Source: Breviolum minutum Mf 1.05b.01
Lineage: Eukaryota > Sar > Dinophyceae > Suessiales > Symbiodiniaceae
NCBI GenBank assembly: GCA_000507305.1
Contig: DF239435.1
Location: 1-64,000, forward strand
DNA: 64,000 bases
Direction of reading: 5' to 3'
The notes beneath the pieces are model-generated. The model worked only from the letters and a program-made list of their open reading frames with translations, did no database searches and had not been told where the DNA came from. Positions within the stretch are counted from its first letter, which is position 1. Each line of letters begins with the position of its first letter. Positions 30,376-44,176 of the stretch are shown here, piece by piece. A program made the translations under genes and the position numbers.

Positions 30376-32310
30376 CTAAGGCCTCTTTTTTTGGCCCTGC
30401 GAAGAAAATGCCCATGGTTTGACAAGTCTTCCGTCAAACACACCGCTTTGAAATGGACTTTCTAGAAATTTGTGTGATCTGCATCCACCTCGCACGAAAC
30501 TGAGTTGCCCCAACTGCACCACTGGACGTACGAGACAACGATCGACGAGGCAACGAATCCTTCCGGCCCAAGGAGAGGCTGCTAGTGCCCGGCACGTGGC
30601 CATAGCCCTCACAGGTCGCATGGGTGGCGTGGACGTCCACTCTTTAAGCGAGAAATGATGCAGATTGATGCAGGCTCCTGGGCCCCAGCCTTCGGGACGG
30701 AGTCTGGCCCCCCACGTGCATGCACCCCGGTGTAGGTGTGCTTATCATCATGGAGTCGCACCTTGGAAAACACGAAGGCATGAAAATCATGAAACCCTGT
30801 TGCTAAAGCTTAATTCCGCGAGTTTCATGTCAAGCAGCTGCATCCGCCTTGGTGCCCCCTAGAGATGGCCCTGCACCATCTGCAACCCGCTGCATCACAT
30901 CCTCCTGACCAGTTTCTCGAACATTCGAACATGAGAACCAGAATCGGGATGAAGTTCCACAGCGCATGAGACGGCATGCCCATGGCTTCATTACTTAGGT
31001 CCTTAGGTGTGTGAACACATGCTAAAAATGCCAGCATCCCAGCTCCTGGGTGCAATTTCTCCGCTCGGCAATGAGCCCTAAGGCCTCAATGCGGATCATG
31101 ACAGCTGAGGGCCAAAATCTCACAACTGACAAAGCTGCTTGAGTCAGCTTGAGCTTTTCAGGTAGTTTAAAGGTAGGTTGTGATCCTGGCTTGGCTGCAC
31201 AAACGGGACAAATGCCTGCCCTCCCCCTGGCCTTCTCAAATTCCATGATCGAAATTCTCCTCTGGCCCTGACAGCAGAACCAGCAATTCAGCCGGCCCGG
31301 ATTGTTAAGCAGCTTATTGCTTGGTTCAGCATTGGCACGCCTTACAAAGGTTTGAACGAAAACTTTAACCCACAGTACATTACCATGGAAGGGTACTCGG
31401 CAAGCCTCAAGTAACACTGGCTCGCAACGGATTTAAAACCACTTCAATAATCAGTGAATCAGTGATCTTCTATAGGCACCAGTAATTCCAGTCCTTCCCA
31501 CGATCAAGTCTCATCCTGAACGGCACCGGAGAGCCTTTGGAACTACTCGAGCAAAAATGAGGTCCGCATCCGTGGAACTAAAGTGCTTATCCTCAGATCC
31601 CAGAGTGAACTTCGGAAAACGCCACTGAGACTGAGCAAAGTCAGCAAAGTCTTCTCACTGATGTCCAGAAAGAAAAAGATACAGGTAACCCTTGTGTCAA
31701 TCGGGCTCCATTCATCTGATTCATCAGCAACCCAGCGACGTATAAACCACAATCCTTGCAGAGCTTAGTAAAGCTCCTGCCCATCAGTTTATTTGGAATT
31801 GGGTGCATCATTGAGGAGCAGGGTGCCCGTATCTTCTCATTCTTGCATGCTACAGGCAGTTGCCTACGGGCTTGAGGTTGAGAGGACAAGAACACGGCAA
31901 TTTGAGCAGCTACCATGATTGTTTTGCTTCCGAATTTAGTTTCAGTCCTTCCATCCACTTCACTAGCAGCTGAGGCATAGCTGGAAAAGACTGGCAAAAT
32001 GTCGGCTGTCTCCGTCATCGAAGGGACCTCAGTCCACTTGCGTCAATTAAATTGTTAGAATAGTAAATAGACACTCGGTGAACCTTCAAGCAATTACGCT
32101 ACATTGCTTGAATTTCTGCTTGTGCCACTCGGAACCTTTGACTCAGGGTAGCATCAGCATGGCATCCAGTGGTGCTTGACGTCTGAGAGCGACACTGAGA
32201 GAGCACGTCGCTTTGCACCAGGATGTGTTTCTGTGGGCCGACAAATTCTGCGGTCAAGATGGCAATACCCGGGCCGTATAATACATCATTAACACCTTCA
32301 TTGCACATGT
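30376..32310 (-). other. Candidate minus-strand exons incl. a Cys-motif segment, unassigned
   Basis: Coding-like pieces: 32308-32100 (YGPGIAILTAEFVGPQKHIL, then QRFRVAQAEIQAM); 32018-31800 (SYASAASEVDGRTETKFGSK, TIMVAAQIAVFLSSQPQARR); 31690-31570 (DISEKTLLTLLSLSGVF); and 31320-31140 (NCWFCCQGQRRI, then GRAGICPVCAAKPGS, a CxxC...CxxC pair that could bind zinc). A basic Arg-rich piece near 30500-30620 is weaker. They probably belong to one gene transcribed toward the retroelement, but no family is recognised. Confidence 0.35.
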
Positions 32311-33700
32311 CATTTCAATTCATTTCATGTCTACCATTCCGATGAGACATGAAATCCCATCATCTGAACGCGTGCAACTTGGTTTGATATACATCTAGTT
32401 ACCTCACTGAAGCTGCGTACAAAAGAATCACCTGAGCTACAACTACACCTTTTTCTTAGCACACACGGCTAGCTCTCGGCTCTCAGAATCAATCCTAAAA
32501 GGTGACTGGTCAGATCTTTGTTTGCCAGCTCACGTCTGTGGGAACATGGGGACAAGCTCCGGATCAATTCGAAGCAAAACTGCGCTCAAAGGTTGCCTCT
32601 ACCCACGCAGCATGTCCCAGGCTCTAAACCTCGCATGAAGGATCAATGCTGACTGCTACCTGCAAAGTGTGACGTCGTCAACAACTGTAAACATTGCTCA
32701 CTGTCTGAGATTCCAACTGGACAAGGTGGTCAGTCGCTGTTCGAAAGGCACCAACTTAGGAACAAGGTCCTTGCCATCCTCGCCACGTGTCATGACATGT
32801 CACCGATAAAAAGTGCATAAGTGCGCAAAATGTGTGTGTGTGTGTGCCATCAAAGCTCCAACCATTACTAAGGAAAGAGATTTGCATTCGGTGAAATACA
32901 CGCACGAGGGCTCAAACGGGAAAGCACTGATTCGTTGTATCAAATGTGCATGTATATGCATGTATCACTTCTGACCGACTGTCCCTCCACCTCTCTTATA
33001 AATAAATCAGCGATGCTGGAGATTTGGTATGGCTGTGAACGTTTCTCACTGATATTCATCCCAGCCTTGTCTCACCAGCTGATCTGGCAGGACACACGGA
33101 ATGGACAGCCCAAAGTACAAAAGCAATGCAAGGTCTGACATGTGCCAAAAAAGGTCGAAGAGCTGAAAACGCTAACCTACCGGCATTTCTTGCATGCCTA
33201 CTTACTGCAATTTTGCGAAACCAAAGCTAGACATGAGTGATGTACTGGTATGACCAGCTTGGATCATAGGCATACAGGCGTGAATTGAATGTGGCCCAAA
33301 GTACCTAACTAAAAACCAAGATTGGCAATCGAATCTTCTCATGCTACCATGCCATGCGGTCCATAATGGACCAGCAGGTCCTAGGTGACCATCTTGGAGC
33401 TAGCGCACCTGAATCTCAAGAAGGCCCTCGATGAAGCTGAGGGGCCACAAAAGCCAATCCAATGGAAACGGCAAAACACCAAAGTAGTGCACCATCTGCC
33501 GCGCGCAGGTGAGTGAAGGGAGCAATAAAGACTACTAAACTATATACCCTGTCTTGTTAAAAGCCTTGGGTTGTATTGGTATTGCACAATATTCGCGAAA
33601 GGACCGGACTTTGAATTTTGCGAGCTCCCGCCAATCTTTGTATAACCATGTATAACCCATAAAGATCTGTCTGCCATGACCTGGAAGTAAAAGCCCAGAA
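32310..33700. other. No supported gene
   Basis: Ordinary-complexity sequence with many stops in all frames. A (TG)n run of about 15 nt lies at 32830-32845. I see no coding or RNA feature. Confidence 0.45.
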
Positions 33701-33703
33701 GTG

Positions 33704-34404
33704 CTAATGGATAGCCAATAACTTCATCCAGGTAGGAGTCGTCGGGATTGAAGGGCCTTCAAGATCAGCCAGAAGGGCCAGCGAATTTCTCGTTTTAAAT
33801 GTACATTGCATCCTCAACCACATCAGATGTTGACCAGGCCAAGGATGAGAGGCCACACTGAGGCCTACACTTCTTGACCTCGGCGCTGCGGTCATGATCC
33901 CTGTGACTCACGCCAGTTGCTCGGGTCTAGAAATGAGATCAAAGAACTAAAGAACTAAAGAACATACATTTTTTGCATTTTTCGTTCGTACGCTTTGCTT
34001 TTGATTGACATCACGGCATCGAGTTGGAGCCTGCCATCTCGGAGCTGAGGCTGCTACGAAGGGAAGGGAGTCTGTCAATCCCCATTTCTGGCAGATCTGC
34101 ACAGTGGCCTCAGCCGCGCTACGCTTCCTGCTGTGCTTCATTGCATCGCTTCTGGGGACCCTGCAGCACCCAGCATTTGCCCACCACGCAAGCCGGAGTA
34201 GAAAGCTGCCCTGAATTCACACCAAGTTCTCCCAACATCGGGGTGTGTCTTTGGAGAGCAGAACACGGACGTCATGGATCTTGTGCCGAAACCCTGTCTG
34301 GGCCTGCTGCAAATTTCATACCAACGCACAAGCCCATGCCAGACCAGTAGGATCAACGGTTTTTCCCAAAGGAATAAAGGCAGCCCACAAATTACATACA
34401 GCAA
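33704..34404 (-). other. Candidate exons, unassigned
   Basis: Open segments on the minus strand: 34350-34140 (WYEICSRPRQGFGTRSMTSV and CEFRAAFYSGLRGGQMLGAA), 34140-33960 (SAAEATVQICQKWGLTDSLP) and 33895-33704 (GQHLMWLRMQCTFKTRNSLA, LLADLEGPSIPTTPTWMKLL). They overlap or abut in different frames, so at most some are real. They lie just downstream of the coiled-coil gene stop at 34543. Confidence 0.25.
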
Positions 34405-34542
34405 TTGAATAGCTAGCTTTGGCTATGTACACACGCTTCTTGCGGGAAAACACTCTGTAGGCCGTTGGCTTTTTTGCCACGATATTGCCTCAGTGAATTC
34501 TGTGACTTCACAGCCTCCAGCATCACAGGCAGCAGGCGATGC

Positions 34543-37281
34543 TCACTGGTAGTCCAGCGTCAACCCAAGCAGCAGCAACATCTCACGTTGCCTCTCCAAG
34601 ATTGACTGCTCCCGTTCCAAGCGTTCCCGCTCCAAGATCTCAGCCTCCTGTCATGTGAAAACAGGCACTGATAAGATCGAAACTGAAACATGAACTCGTG
34701 AAACACATTGCACATCTGTGTCCAAATAAGGAATCATCTTGACCTGTCCGGCCTCTTGTCGATGCAACTCTCGAGCTTCGTATTCAGCTGTGAACGCTTG
34801 GCGACTTCTCCGCGCTTCCTCATCTACAGACCTGAGTTGCAAAATTATTGTCGAAAGTACCACTTGGCTTCTAGAGTGTTTCGGGTTCAGTTCGAACCCT
34901 AAGTAACCCTTTTTTTTCTCCTAGGACCGGGTACTATCATCTACTCACTCATTTTCACCCTCGAAAGCCCCAAATTCAAAATTTAAAGCCATGGCTCTGC
35001 AGCTGCTGGATGAGTTGCTGGTGCGCCTGGCGTGTGGCTTCTAACCAGGAGATGGTCGACTCCAGTTGTGCCTGAGCCGCATTTGCTGCAAATGGTGTCA
35101 TACATGTCAAACCCTTCAGTTCCGCTAAGCTGACTTATCCGATATGATGAGGTTTGACTTGTCCTGATGCAACTCCTCAGTACTTTGGGTACGCTCTCTT
35201 CTGCGCCTGCTGCGAGATCTGTGCTTCCAGCGCTGCTTGCCTTTCGTGCTGGTAAAAGTTCTCCTTGGTTGAAAGGTGGCATTAAGGCTGATGACGGGAT
35301 CAACTAAGATCAAAAACCATTACTTTTTGCGACTCAAATCAACACAATTACCAAGTGGAAGCTCCTTGGAGGAAAAGAAAAGTATACTGTATACTCATAT
35401 ACTCTCTCCACAACATCCCCAAGTTCAACGGCAGGCATCATATTGTGAAGTGTGCTGTCGGTGGAGCACCCGCTGCTGAGATAGTTGGTCCACTTGAGCC
35501 AAATGCTCTTGGACACTGTCCAAGATCTGCAAGCTGCTGTAGAATTGTTCCTCCAACTGCTTGGGAGCCAACCTGGATGGGCCTTTCAAAGCACCAACAT
35601 CTTCAGACACATCTGGGAAGCAAGGAAGTGGCCGATATGGAGGTAAGGGAGGAAGCTCTTGAGATATCTCACGGTCACTCTCAGATGCATCCCAGGACGG
35701 CTCTACCGGCGTGGCAGCAGCCAGGAAGTCATCACAATCCGAAGGAAGAGGCCTTTCCTCCCCCCCGAGCTCCAATGAGTCTTGGATGTTAGAAGCCGAA
35801 GACCTTGAAGGACATTGATCGGATGGGCTTGCTGCCGCAGCAGGGATAAGCTCCTGGTTGCCATCATAGCTTCCCGCAGGCTCCAAAGGCACACCGCCGC
35901 AGCTTTGGCTGGATGTTTTCCTCGATTCTGGTGTCGCCAAGCTTTCAAGCATTTTCTGTGGCCCTCTCCACGTGGCATCTTCCTTGTCTTCTGACTCTTC
36001 CAGACTCTCCACCTCCTCTGGACGAGGCTGAGGGTACTGGAAGTCAGGATCTTGTCCCATCTTGCGACACAGCGCTTGAAAAACGGTGAGGTCATAGGAA
36101 TCTGCAGCTGCAGTCCTGTCAACTCCCTCTGCTGATTGGATCAGACCCTTGTTGGTCCAAGTTTTCCACTGGCGTAGGGAACTTGATGGATACTTGTCCT
36201 GAGAATGAAGACAAGAATGACTCACAAAGCCTTCTGGGATCTCTGAAATCGGTGCTTCAGGACTGGCTTCTTGGTGCTCTTCTAAATTGAAGGATTTACG
36301 CATCTCGTGAGGAGTAGGTCCATCAAACACTGCCAGACTTGCAGGTGCTTGCTGCTTCTGTCTGTCCTGGCGACTCATCCCGCTGCCCTCCCCACTCATG
36401 TCAAAGGCATCGCCTGAATGCTGTAAAACCACAATCTCATCCTCGAAAGTATTGAAAATCTGACCATTTGGAACCAGATTTTTTGGGAAATCTGGCTCTC
36501 TGGGAGCCTCTGGCTCCAAACGAACACTGCTTTTGGCAGGTTGCCAATAATATCCATCGAGCTGCACGCTCTTGGGGATCAAAGGTTCGGGGCCCATCTT
36601 GATGCACATTTCAGGCACCGTCCCCATCTGCGCTGTTTGAACTGACCGTGACCGTCGCTGAAGCTCCCTGAAAACCTGTGCCCGTGCCATGGTTGCACGG
36701 CGCAGCTGTGTCGCCACATCAGGGCGTTTTTCCCGGACATCCTTGAACAAAGAGTTCATTTGCCTTGGCTGGGCTGGTTTCTTCGATTCAGTCACCTTCA
36801 CAGGCTCCACTTCACACTGAAGAGGCGGTGGAGCCACACCTGCCTGACTGCATAGCTGCAGGAGTTGACGTCGAATATCTGAAGCCATTTGCGAAGCACT
36901 GGTGGAAGCGCTGCTGCAAACAACAGGTTTCCTTGCACCCCCTGGACCACCTGGCCGCCCTGGCCCCGCTGAAGGGAAGGCCTTGCGTTGCTTCGGCTGC
37001 AACTGACGACATTGGATTGGTTTCTGTGGAGGCTTTCGAGAGGGATCTTTCTGAGAGCTTGACAGCTTCATTTGGCTCAAGATTTCGGCCTTGCCAACCT
37101 TGTCTGCCTTGAGGCCGCGTCTCAAACTCCCGTCAGAACTCTCGCTGGCTGGACTTTGGGCAAATAAGTCATCGCCATCGGAGATTAGAGCTAACTTTTT
37201 CGCCAAAGGCAGGCTAGACACGCTCAAGTCAGCTACCGTTGGCCTCGGCCACCCAGTCGATGCAAAAATTCCTCCAGGCAT
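34543..37281 (-). CDS. Large disordered protein with C-terminal coiled coil
   Basis: The first exon 37281-35470 has 604 codons from an ATG. It is Ser/Pro/Glu-rich, with an early basic Gly/Pro patch (GPGRPGGPGGARK) and few hydrophobic segments. It splices by a GT-AG intron (35469-35264) to 35263-about 35190 (ENFYQHERQAALEAQISQQA), then 35085-about 34990 (AQAQLESTISWLEATRQAHQ), 34831-34744 (SVDEEARRSRQAFTAEYEAR) and 34647-34543 (EAEILERERLERE, ending LGLTLDYQ and TGA). The last four exons form a continuous charged helix typical of coiled coils. The splice between the second and third exons needs a GA donor or another site. A cytoskeletal, basal-body or scaffold role would fit, but no family is recognised. 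Confidence 0.7.
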
Positions 37282-37562
37282 TCAATGGAAGGGTTTTTAT
37301 AGATTCATCATATGAAAGAGGGAGAGAGCTGGACGGTCATAATTTCAAAAACTCTTTATTTCTAGCAACTGGGGAATAGCTCCACTCACAAAATACACAT
37401 AGCTGCAAGAAATTGCAAGAACATATTTACAAATTACCAAAGGCATCTACGAAGACAACAATGTCACCACGAAGTATGCAAGCAGATGGATCACTGGACA
37501 ATGAAGGTCTTACATCTTTAACGCTACAGCGGTAGGGCTTGTCGAATGGTATCCACTATCAA

Positions 37563-37671
37563 AATGGGGGGTTCCTAGAATGGTGGTACCCAGCAACCAG
37601 GGTTTTCCTACTAAAAATGATCATTTTGGGGTGTTTTGGGGGTATCACCATTTCAGGAAACACCCAAATTG
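37563..37671. repeat. MITE-like element, family A, copy 1
   Basis: Begins TGGGGGGTTCCTAGAATGG and ends with the inverted counterpart (CCATTTCAGGAAACACCCA). The core GGTACCCAGCAACCAGGGTT and TAAAAATGATCATTTTGG is shared almost exactly with 57843-57936. It gives the spurious reading GFLEWWYPATRVFLLKMI. Confidence 0.75.
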
Positions 37672-38329
37672 CAATTGAACAAAAAAAATGCTGCCAAACA
37701 GGCAACAAGTGTAACGAACTTAAGTTTAACTAAGTTAAGACTGCAGTTTTACCTCTTTTGTCATACTCAATAAAGTGAGCCTTCAGCATTCCAGTAGGGC
37801 AAGTAGGTAGATGCCACAGCCACTCGTTCATGGACCCGCCGCGTCTCCCTCATGTCCAGCCATGACGGCATGGATGATTTGTAGCTAACGAAAGTCACAA
37901 AATTGACTGACTGGGTGCAACATGCTATCGGTGATGTCTGATGTCACACAAAATGTGTGGGACGTTGTGCTTCTTTCAGTTGTTGAAAGCATGGCTGCTT
38001 GATTTGCTTTTGGAAGTGTTTATGGGTGCTCATGTTTTTCTGATTTGATTTGGACTTGAATCTTATCAGGCGTCCCTTGGGATGGCTCGGGCCGAAAAGA
38101 CATTGATGCGGGTGATTCCTTCCGAGCTTGGCCAAACCTAGTTCCTTGACCCATCTTTTTACATTCGAAATGCGGTATCTGCGCCTGATCCTTGCAAAGA
38201 ACCACACAAGCAGAATCACGAAAGCCTGACGAACAACCCACAGGAATGGCTGGAACAATGCTTGAGCCTGTATGCGTGCACATTCCTCTTTCCCCCGTGC
38301 ACATGGCCTCCTACACACTCAATGAACAG

Positions 38330-38755
<426 letters not shown>

Positions 38756-38945
38756 ACAAGCAAAAAAAGATCCTCAAAGAGGCTCATGTTTTAATATCTC
38801 TAAAATGAACTCATAGCCTTTCATTCAGGAGAGATGAGGGGTGAATCTCCATCCATGACAATAAAACATACCCGCATACAACATATCGCAGGTGCACAAA
38901 TATTGGGATATTTTTACATATAGATTTATGGCCTCACCTTATGCA

Positions 38946-39424
38946 ACGTCATCCCCCCATCAAACATAGGGCCATAGGGGCAGGATTTTGATGCATTGGG
39001 GCCAGGGCTGTCCCGAAGAAGTTTGAGTATGTTTTCAGGAAACCGACTCAGCGGCCAAGTGCCCGTTGGAATTTGGAGTTCGTCCACCTTGGAATTTCTG
39101 GACCTATCAGATACCTGGACTTCATTCGGAATTTGGTGGCCAGTTGAAACATCTTGAAACAAAATATTGGAAACAATCCTTTTGCAAGACTTCATCTAAG
39201 CACATTGGCATGATCCGGCTATCTCGTAATCTTGTACAAGAGCTTACTGCATAGTTGGGCCAGTACATGATGCAATTCTGCTGAAAAGTTTCCACAAGCA
39301 GACGTGCCCAACGTTGAATCGTACCCAACTTTCCCACGATGTCATTTTTGGAAGCAGATCTTGGGCTGTAGTTTAGGTGGCAGTTTGACTGTCCTGGGTC
39401 ACCGGCCAAAGTTTGCAATTCCAA
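38946..39424 (-). CDS. Two exon candidates of an unidentified gene
   Basis: Minus-strand piece 39400-39230 reads KNDIVGKLGTIQRWARLLVE and TFQQNCIMYWPNYA. Piece 39165-38946 reads DVSTGHQIPNEVQVSDRSRN, IPTGTWPLSRFPENILKLL and MFDGGMTLHKVR, and stops at a good GTGAGG donor. They are coding-like but match no family I know. They are the right-most convincing minus-strand exons before plus-strand genes begin. Confidence 0.35.
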
Positions 39425-39439
39425 GGTCCCTTGACTCCA

Positions 39440-40180
39440 GCACGGAGGTTATGTATGTTATGTCTATTGATATATAACGATATATTTATATATTATATAT
39501 ATAATATGAATTTGTGTATTGTAAGTATATATTTCCAGGATTGAATATATTATAGACATATAACGATACATCATCACGCATCAATTACCCCAATGGCTAA
39601 AACATGTTTGGTGTAATGCTAGACTTAAATGATAAGACAAAAGCAATGTTTCGCTAGGCTTTTCTTATACAACCCTCATAGGATTGCAGACTGCTGGCCG
39701 CTGAGGAGAACAAATTCTTTACCAAGATCCCCAACTACCTGGAAGCTCAGTCCCAAAATCTGTGACCGAAATTGGGAATGCAGGATGAAAAAAACCACCT
39801 CCCAATCAACTAAGTGAATGGGATTTATACAATACAGCGAAATTATGTTTGAATTCAATTGACATTGATATGTTCCAATGCTTTTCTGCGGCCAGGTGGT
39901 GTTTTTGGACTCTGGTCTTGGACGGAATTTCACTACTTTTGAGTGATCTTTACGCACCGTAAATATGATATGATGATATATGATAATAGAATATGTGCAA
40001 TAGATGATAGGCATTACACAAGCCTTTGCACCTTCAAACGGATACCCAATCAGATCCAGAGTCCAAATTCACTATCTTTTTGGATTCACTGAAATATGGA
40101 TACACATTTATATATATAGTATATGTATATTATGTATATTAGAAAATTTATATATATATTTAAATATATATTCATATTTC
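39440..40180. other. AT-rich intergenic stretch
   Basis: Contains ATATAT runs (39470-39510, 40100-40180) and a few short open frames without convincing splice borders. No gene is supported. Confidence 0.4.
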
Positions 40181-40323
40181 ACAGTGAAATGTAGTGGAAT
40201 TCTTTGTCATGTCGGACCCGTATTTTTTCAACAGATCGTTCCACCGGCATCCACTGTCCACCAGGACCTCCGGAGGGTTCGTGTAGCGAATTTAAACAGC
40301 AACGGCTCCGTGGCAAAAGATGT

Positions 40324-40450
40324 AGATATGGGTGTTTCCTTAAATGGTGGTACCCCCCATTTCACACCCCAATGGTTGATCATTTTTTTATTCGGAAAAC
40401 CCATGGGTTTGTTGGGGGAAACCCACCATTTTAGGAAACATCCATATATC
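40324..40450. repeat. MITE-like element, family A, copy 2
   Basis: Left end GATATGGGTGTTTCCTTAAA and right end (read on the other strand) GATATATGGATGTTTCCTAA are near-perfect inverted repeats of about 26 nt, both running into AATGGTGG. The middle differs from copies 1 and 3, so this is a distinct subfamily. Confidence 0.75.
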
Positions 40451-42629
40451 AGTGTCGTTGAAGTTTCCGGTGTTTTTTTTGGAGGGTATATATATATATA
40501 TAGAAATGTTTGTATGATATTCTATATCTAGAATTCTAGATCAGTATATACAAAATGGCAGATCATATTGAGTCTAGAGCATTCAAACACAAATAAACAC
40601 AGATTCTCCAACCAAACCTTGATTCTATAGCGTTGCTCATGACTGTTTTTGATGACCTGGAGTCCACTCAGCTTGAGACCAAGGTTTCCTTGGAGGAGTC
40701 CTTTTGCCCCAAAGTGCCTTGGAAATCTGAGTGATGCGACACGTTGGAAGCAATGCTTCAGGATGAGTGGATGGATAAGGTAAACCTGAGGATAATGCAT
40801 GATGAGGATTGATGGTTTTACCTTCAAGCATATATATCCATGTACTGTATATCCAGAATAGGTTGAGAATTTGGTGATTTGGGGCATTAATGCCTAAGCA
40901 GGTAATGTTTTAGGGGAAATTTTGAATACAGTGCTTCAATTCAGTAGCAAGATTGCGTTTTATGAAAAGGACATTTCACATATGTTATTGCAATTCAAAT
41001 TGTGTTTTATAAGAGTTCATACTCTTCGAATTGGCACTGTATAGCTGCTTGTGGATGTGATTCAGACCGAAAGCAAAAGACTTACGGGCCAACTGATGTG
41101 CACAAGTGTATCGTCTAGACCTGGTCAAGGTCATGATCTCGAAGTACTGAACATGGGATCGAATCTCTTGCAACGGGCGACTCGGCGGACGGGAACTGGT
41201 TGCGGAAATCACATGAAATGGTAAACGTAATGAAATGCAAATATGAGCGGGAACTGTGTCACAGTGTCAAGTCCATCTTTCTTTGCTTCAGGAAGTTTCT
41301 TTGATTCAGGCCAACTTTGGCGTCTTTTCAGATCCTTTTCACCAGAAATTTTGTGAAAATGCTTTAGCTTTGCATCATGCAGCAATGCACATCACAACTG
41401 ACAGGACTTTGACCCAGCGATTTGAAGCTCAGCTGGAATAGCTTCTGCAGCTCCAGCCATCAAAGGACCAAGCTTTTGCAACAAGATGATGTTTTTGTTT
41501 TTTTGGGGGGGGGCAAGTTCGGAGTATAGGTGAAAACTATATACTGTATAAGTTTGCAGTTGTTAGTGAAATATGGGAGGAACATAGGTGAAAAATGGTG
41601 GATCATTGGCTTTGCTGCTTTGCTTCTCACTTTTTGTGATGTGTTTCGTTTGCATTCTGTACATCCATGTGCAGAATGCTGGAGCTTCCCGACAGCCCGT
41701 GCAATCTGAAGGCAACTTCCCCTTGATCATTCTGAATCTATCTCACAATACGCTCCTCAGCAAGCCGGCATGAAAGAGATGAAAAGACAATGATGGATAC
41801 ATTGAGGATACTGTTTGTTCATAGTTAATGTGATACGTGTTTTTATATTTATGTATATCATGCAACTCCATTTGTGTGGTGTGTAGCTAAGACGAGATAA
41901 AGCATTAAAAAAATATATATATATATGTACATAGATCATAGACTATTGGACAAGTGACTGATTTTCATTTGAAGGTTTTTTGCCATAAGTGTGTGTGTGT
42001 GCACGGTTTGGACATGTTCATATAGTTTGTTTCTATGATTCAAGAAACCGAGGCATTGAACAGGTTCTTGCGGGGGAATAGCAAGAATGAAGATAAAGCT
42101 CCCATGAATAAATAGCAACATTGGCAAAATGAGAGATGAAGGACAGGGTTGGCCAATGATGCTCTGTGAAATGACCATTGCTTGGATGCTCCTTTCTGAG
42201 AAGGACATGCACTCAGTAGTTTTGCGGCGGAAATCTGTTGGTTTCCGGTGGGGGAAGACCTTGGTAATAGTTTGGCCATGTTTGACCCATTTTTGGACGC
42301 TTTTTTGAGCCTCCAAGTCTTTGTAGGGTCCTTGACCTGTGTGATTGACGAATGAAGCCCAATTGGACCTTGAGGGTTCGTAGGATTTCTGCTCTCCACA
42401 CAAATCAGGATTTTTCTTTGTAAGCTTTTCTTTCGTTGGATGTTGTAGCTTTGTTTAACATTTATATTGGTTCGCTCCCTTGCAATAGATTCAATCGTTT
42501 CCCAGGTTTGATATGGTTCGATTTTTTTCTGAATTCCATCAAAGGTGGGAAGGTGGTTTTGCTCAATTCCTTCGACCTATTAGGCTCTCCTTTTACTATA
42601 GGAATGGTGATTTTCAACACATGAAGCCA

Positions 42630-42722
42630 GTTTTGGATCTCCAACTGAGGTTAGGAGGAAGCCTTCCGGATTGCCTTGGAAAGTTGACAAATCTCACGCA
42701 GCTGCTGTTGGAAGCTGGCATT
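42630..42722 (+). pseudogene. Leucine-rich-repeat remnant
   Basis: The plus-strand frame contains LGGSLPDCLGKLTNLTQLLL, which fits the plant-type LRR consensus (LxGxIPxxLGxLxxLxxLxL). The frame stops within four codons, and no second repeat or partner exon was found nearby. It may be one exon of a spliced LRR gene or a decayed fragment; a weaker echo (KCLGNLSDAT) is at about 40700. Confidence 0.4.
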
Positions 42723-43925
42723 TGAAGTTTAGGAATGTAATATGAGGGACAAAACATCAAAGAGGGGAGAAGCAAAAAGGGATGATAAATATTGGAAAGT
42801 GGCATTTGTAATCTAAATAGGGAGAGAGAGAGAGATGTAGATATGAGGTAGGTTGGAGACTCCAGCAGGGCCACACAACTACATAAATTTGAATGCTTGA
42901 AGCATTTTGAAACCTTTTGGTTAGTGCTAGTCGCCTTTCGGTTCTTGCTGCTCAATGTATGTCACTTTGGGTCAGATTCAGTATATATTTTTTTTTTGTT
43001 CACGATGTTTTTTTGGGACAAGTGGACGACTCTTCCAGGATTCGCTACTAGGTTCGGATCTGACAAGCATTTTTTGTTGCATGTGGCCACGCATGACACT
43101 TCGCAGATGCATGCTGCATACCTGCTTCCATGAGGTGTTTGCAAGCTAAGATGGACTTACCAAAAACATCCAAAAAGCTTGCATTAGATCACCTTTTTAT
43201 TCACAAAGATCTGGGTTTTTTTTGTCAACTGAGGATAGAAATTCATTTAAAGGTCCGGTACCTTCAAGTTACAAATCTCTCAGCAAGTTGGTAGACTTCA
43301 CACTTCACCGGAAACTCGTCCGCATTTTTCAGCTTGCGAACCGATGAGTTCGGGAGTTTGGTTGGTTGCTTCAATGATAGAGTCGTTCCTTTCTTAGGGT
43401 CACCAATTAATGGAAGGTCCTTTTCCCTGTTCAACTCTGACTTTGCAAAGGATTCCACACCTGCAAAGTCACCAAATTGCTTCCATTACATTGTTCATTT
43501 GAGTTGAAGACCATGTTCGATTCCCCTTGGTGTCGTTACCTGAAATCATGTCAATGTCTTGTTTCAGTATTGTTTAATCATATTACTTTCATCATTTGCC
43601 TGCCTCTTACAGCAGAACATGTAGATCCATTCTAGTCCAAGCATGTCCAAGCCCATCTACGAGTACAAGTTCATGAAATTGATTGTCTAAGTTTGTAATT
43701 GCATTGACTCACATTGCTCTACTGAAAAACCTTGACCTTCCCACCTGGATACAGCGCAGGAATGTGAACTTGGAACCACACTGGAACGAGGAAAAGAATT
43801 GTGCACCTGTGCAGGATGACCCATGTCTCTTGTCGAGTGGAAGCCCGAAAATCTATGAACATTTGTGGAACCTACCTTTGAGAACAGCGGATCTTGACAC
43901 CAGCCAAATGCTTTTGCTGTAGCAT

Positions 43926-44176
43926 GCAAGTCAACCTGGATACTATTCCCTCCAATTGGAGTCCCTGCAATCTTCTGGCCTGGGATGAGATTTGCCGGGG
44001 AAAGTGGGATCCTAATTGGCCTGCTAGGGAAGCTTTAGATATCTCAATATTGGACGGGCCTTCCTCATATCGGTCCTTTGAAGATTTGCTCACTGATCAG
44101 TCACTTATACCATTTTATACCTACTGCCTCATGTGCGAAGCCATGCTGGTACGACAGGGTCTACATGACTTTCAGT
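43926..44176 (+). other. Exon candidate, unassigned
   Basis: The plus-strand frame reads VNLDTIPSNWSPCNLLAWDE, ICRGKWDPNWPAREALDISI, LDGPSSYRSFEDLLTDQSL and ends FQ before TGA/GTGAGT. The stretch is non-repetitive and coding-like. No family is recognised; the minus strand is also open here. Confidence 0.3.
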
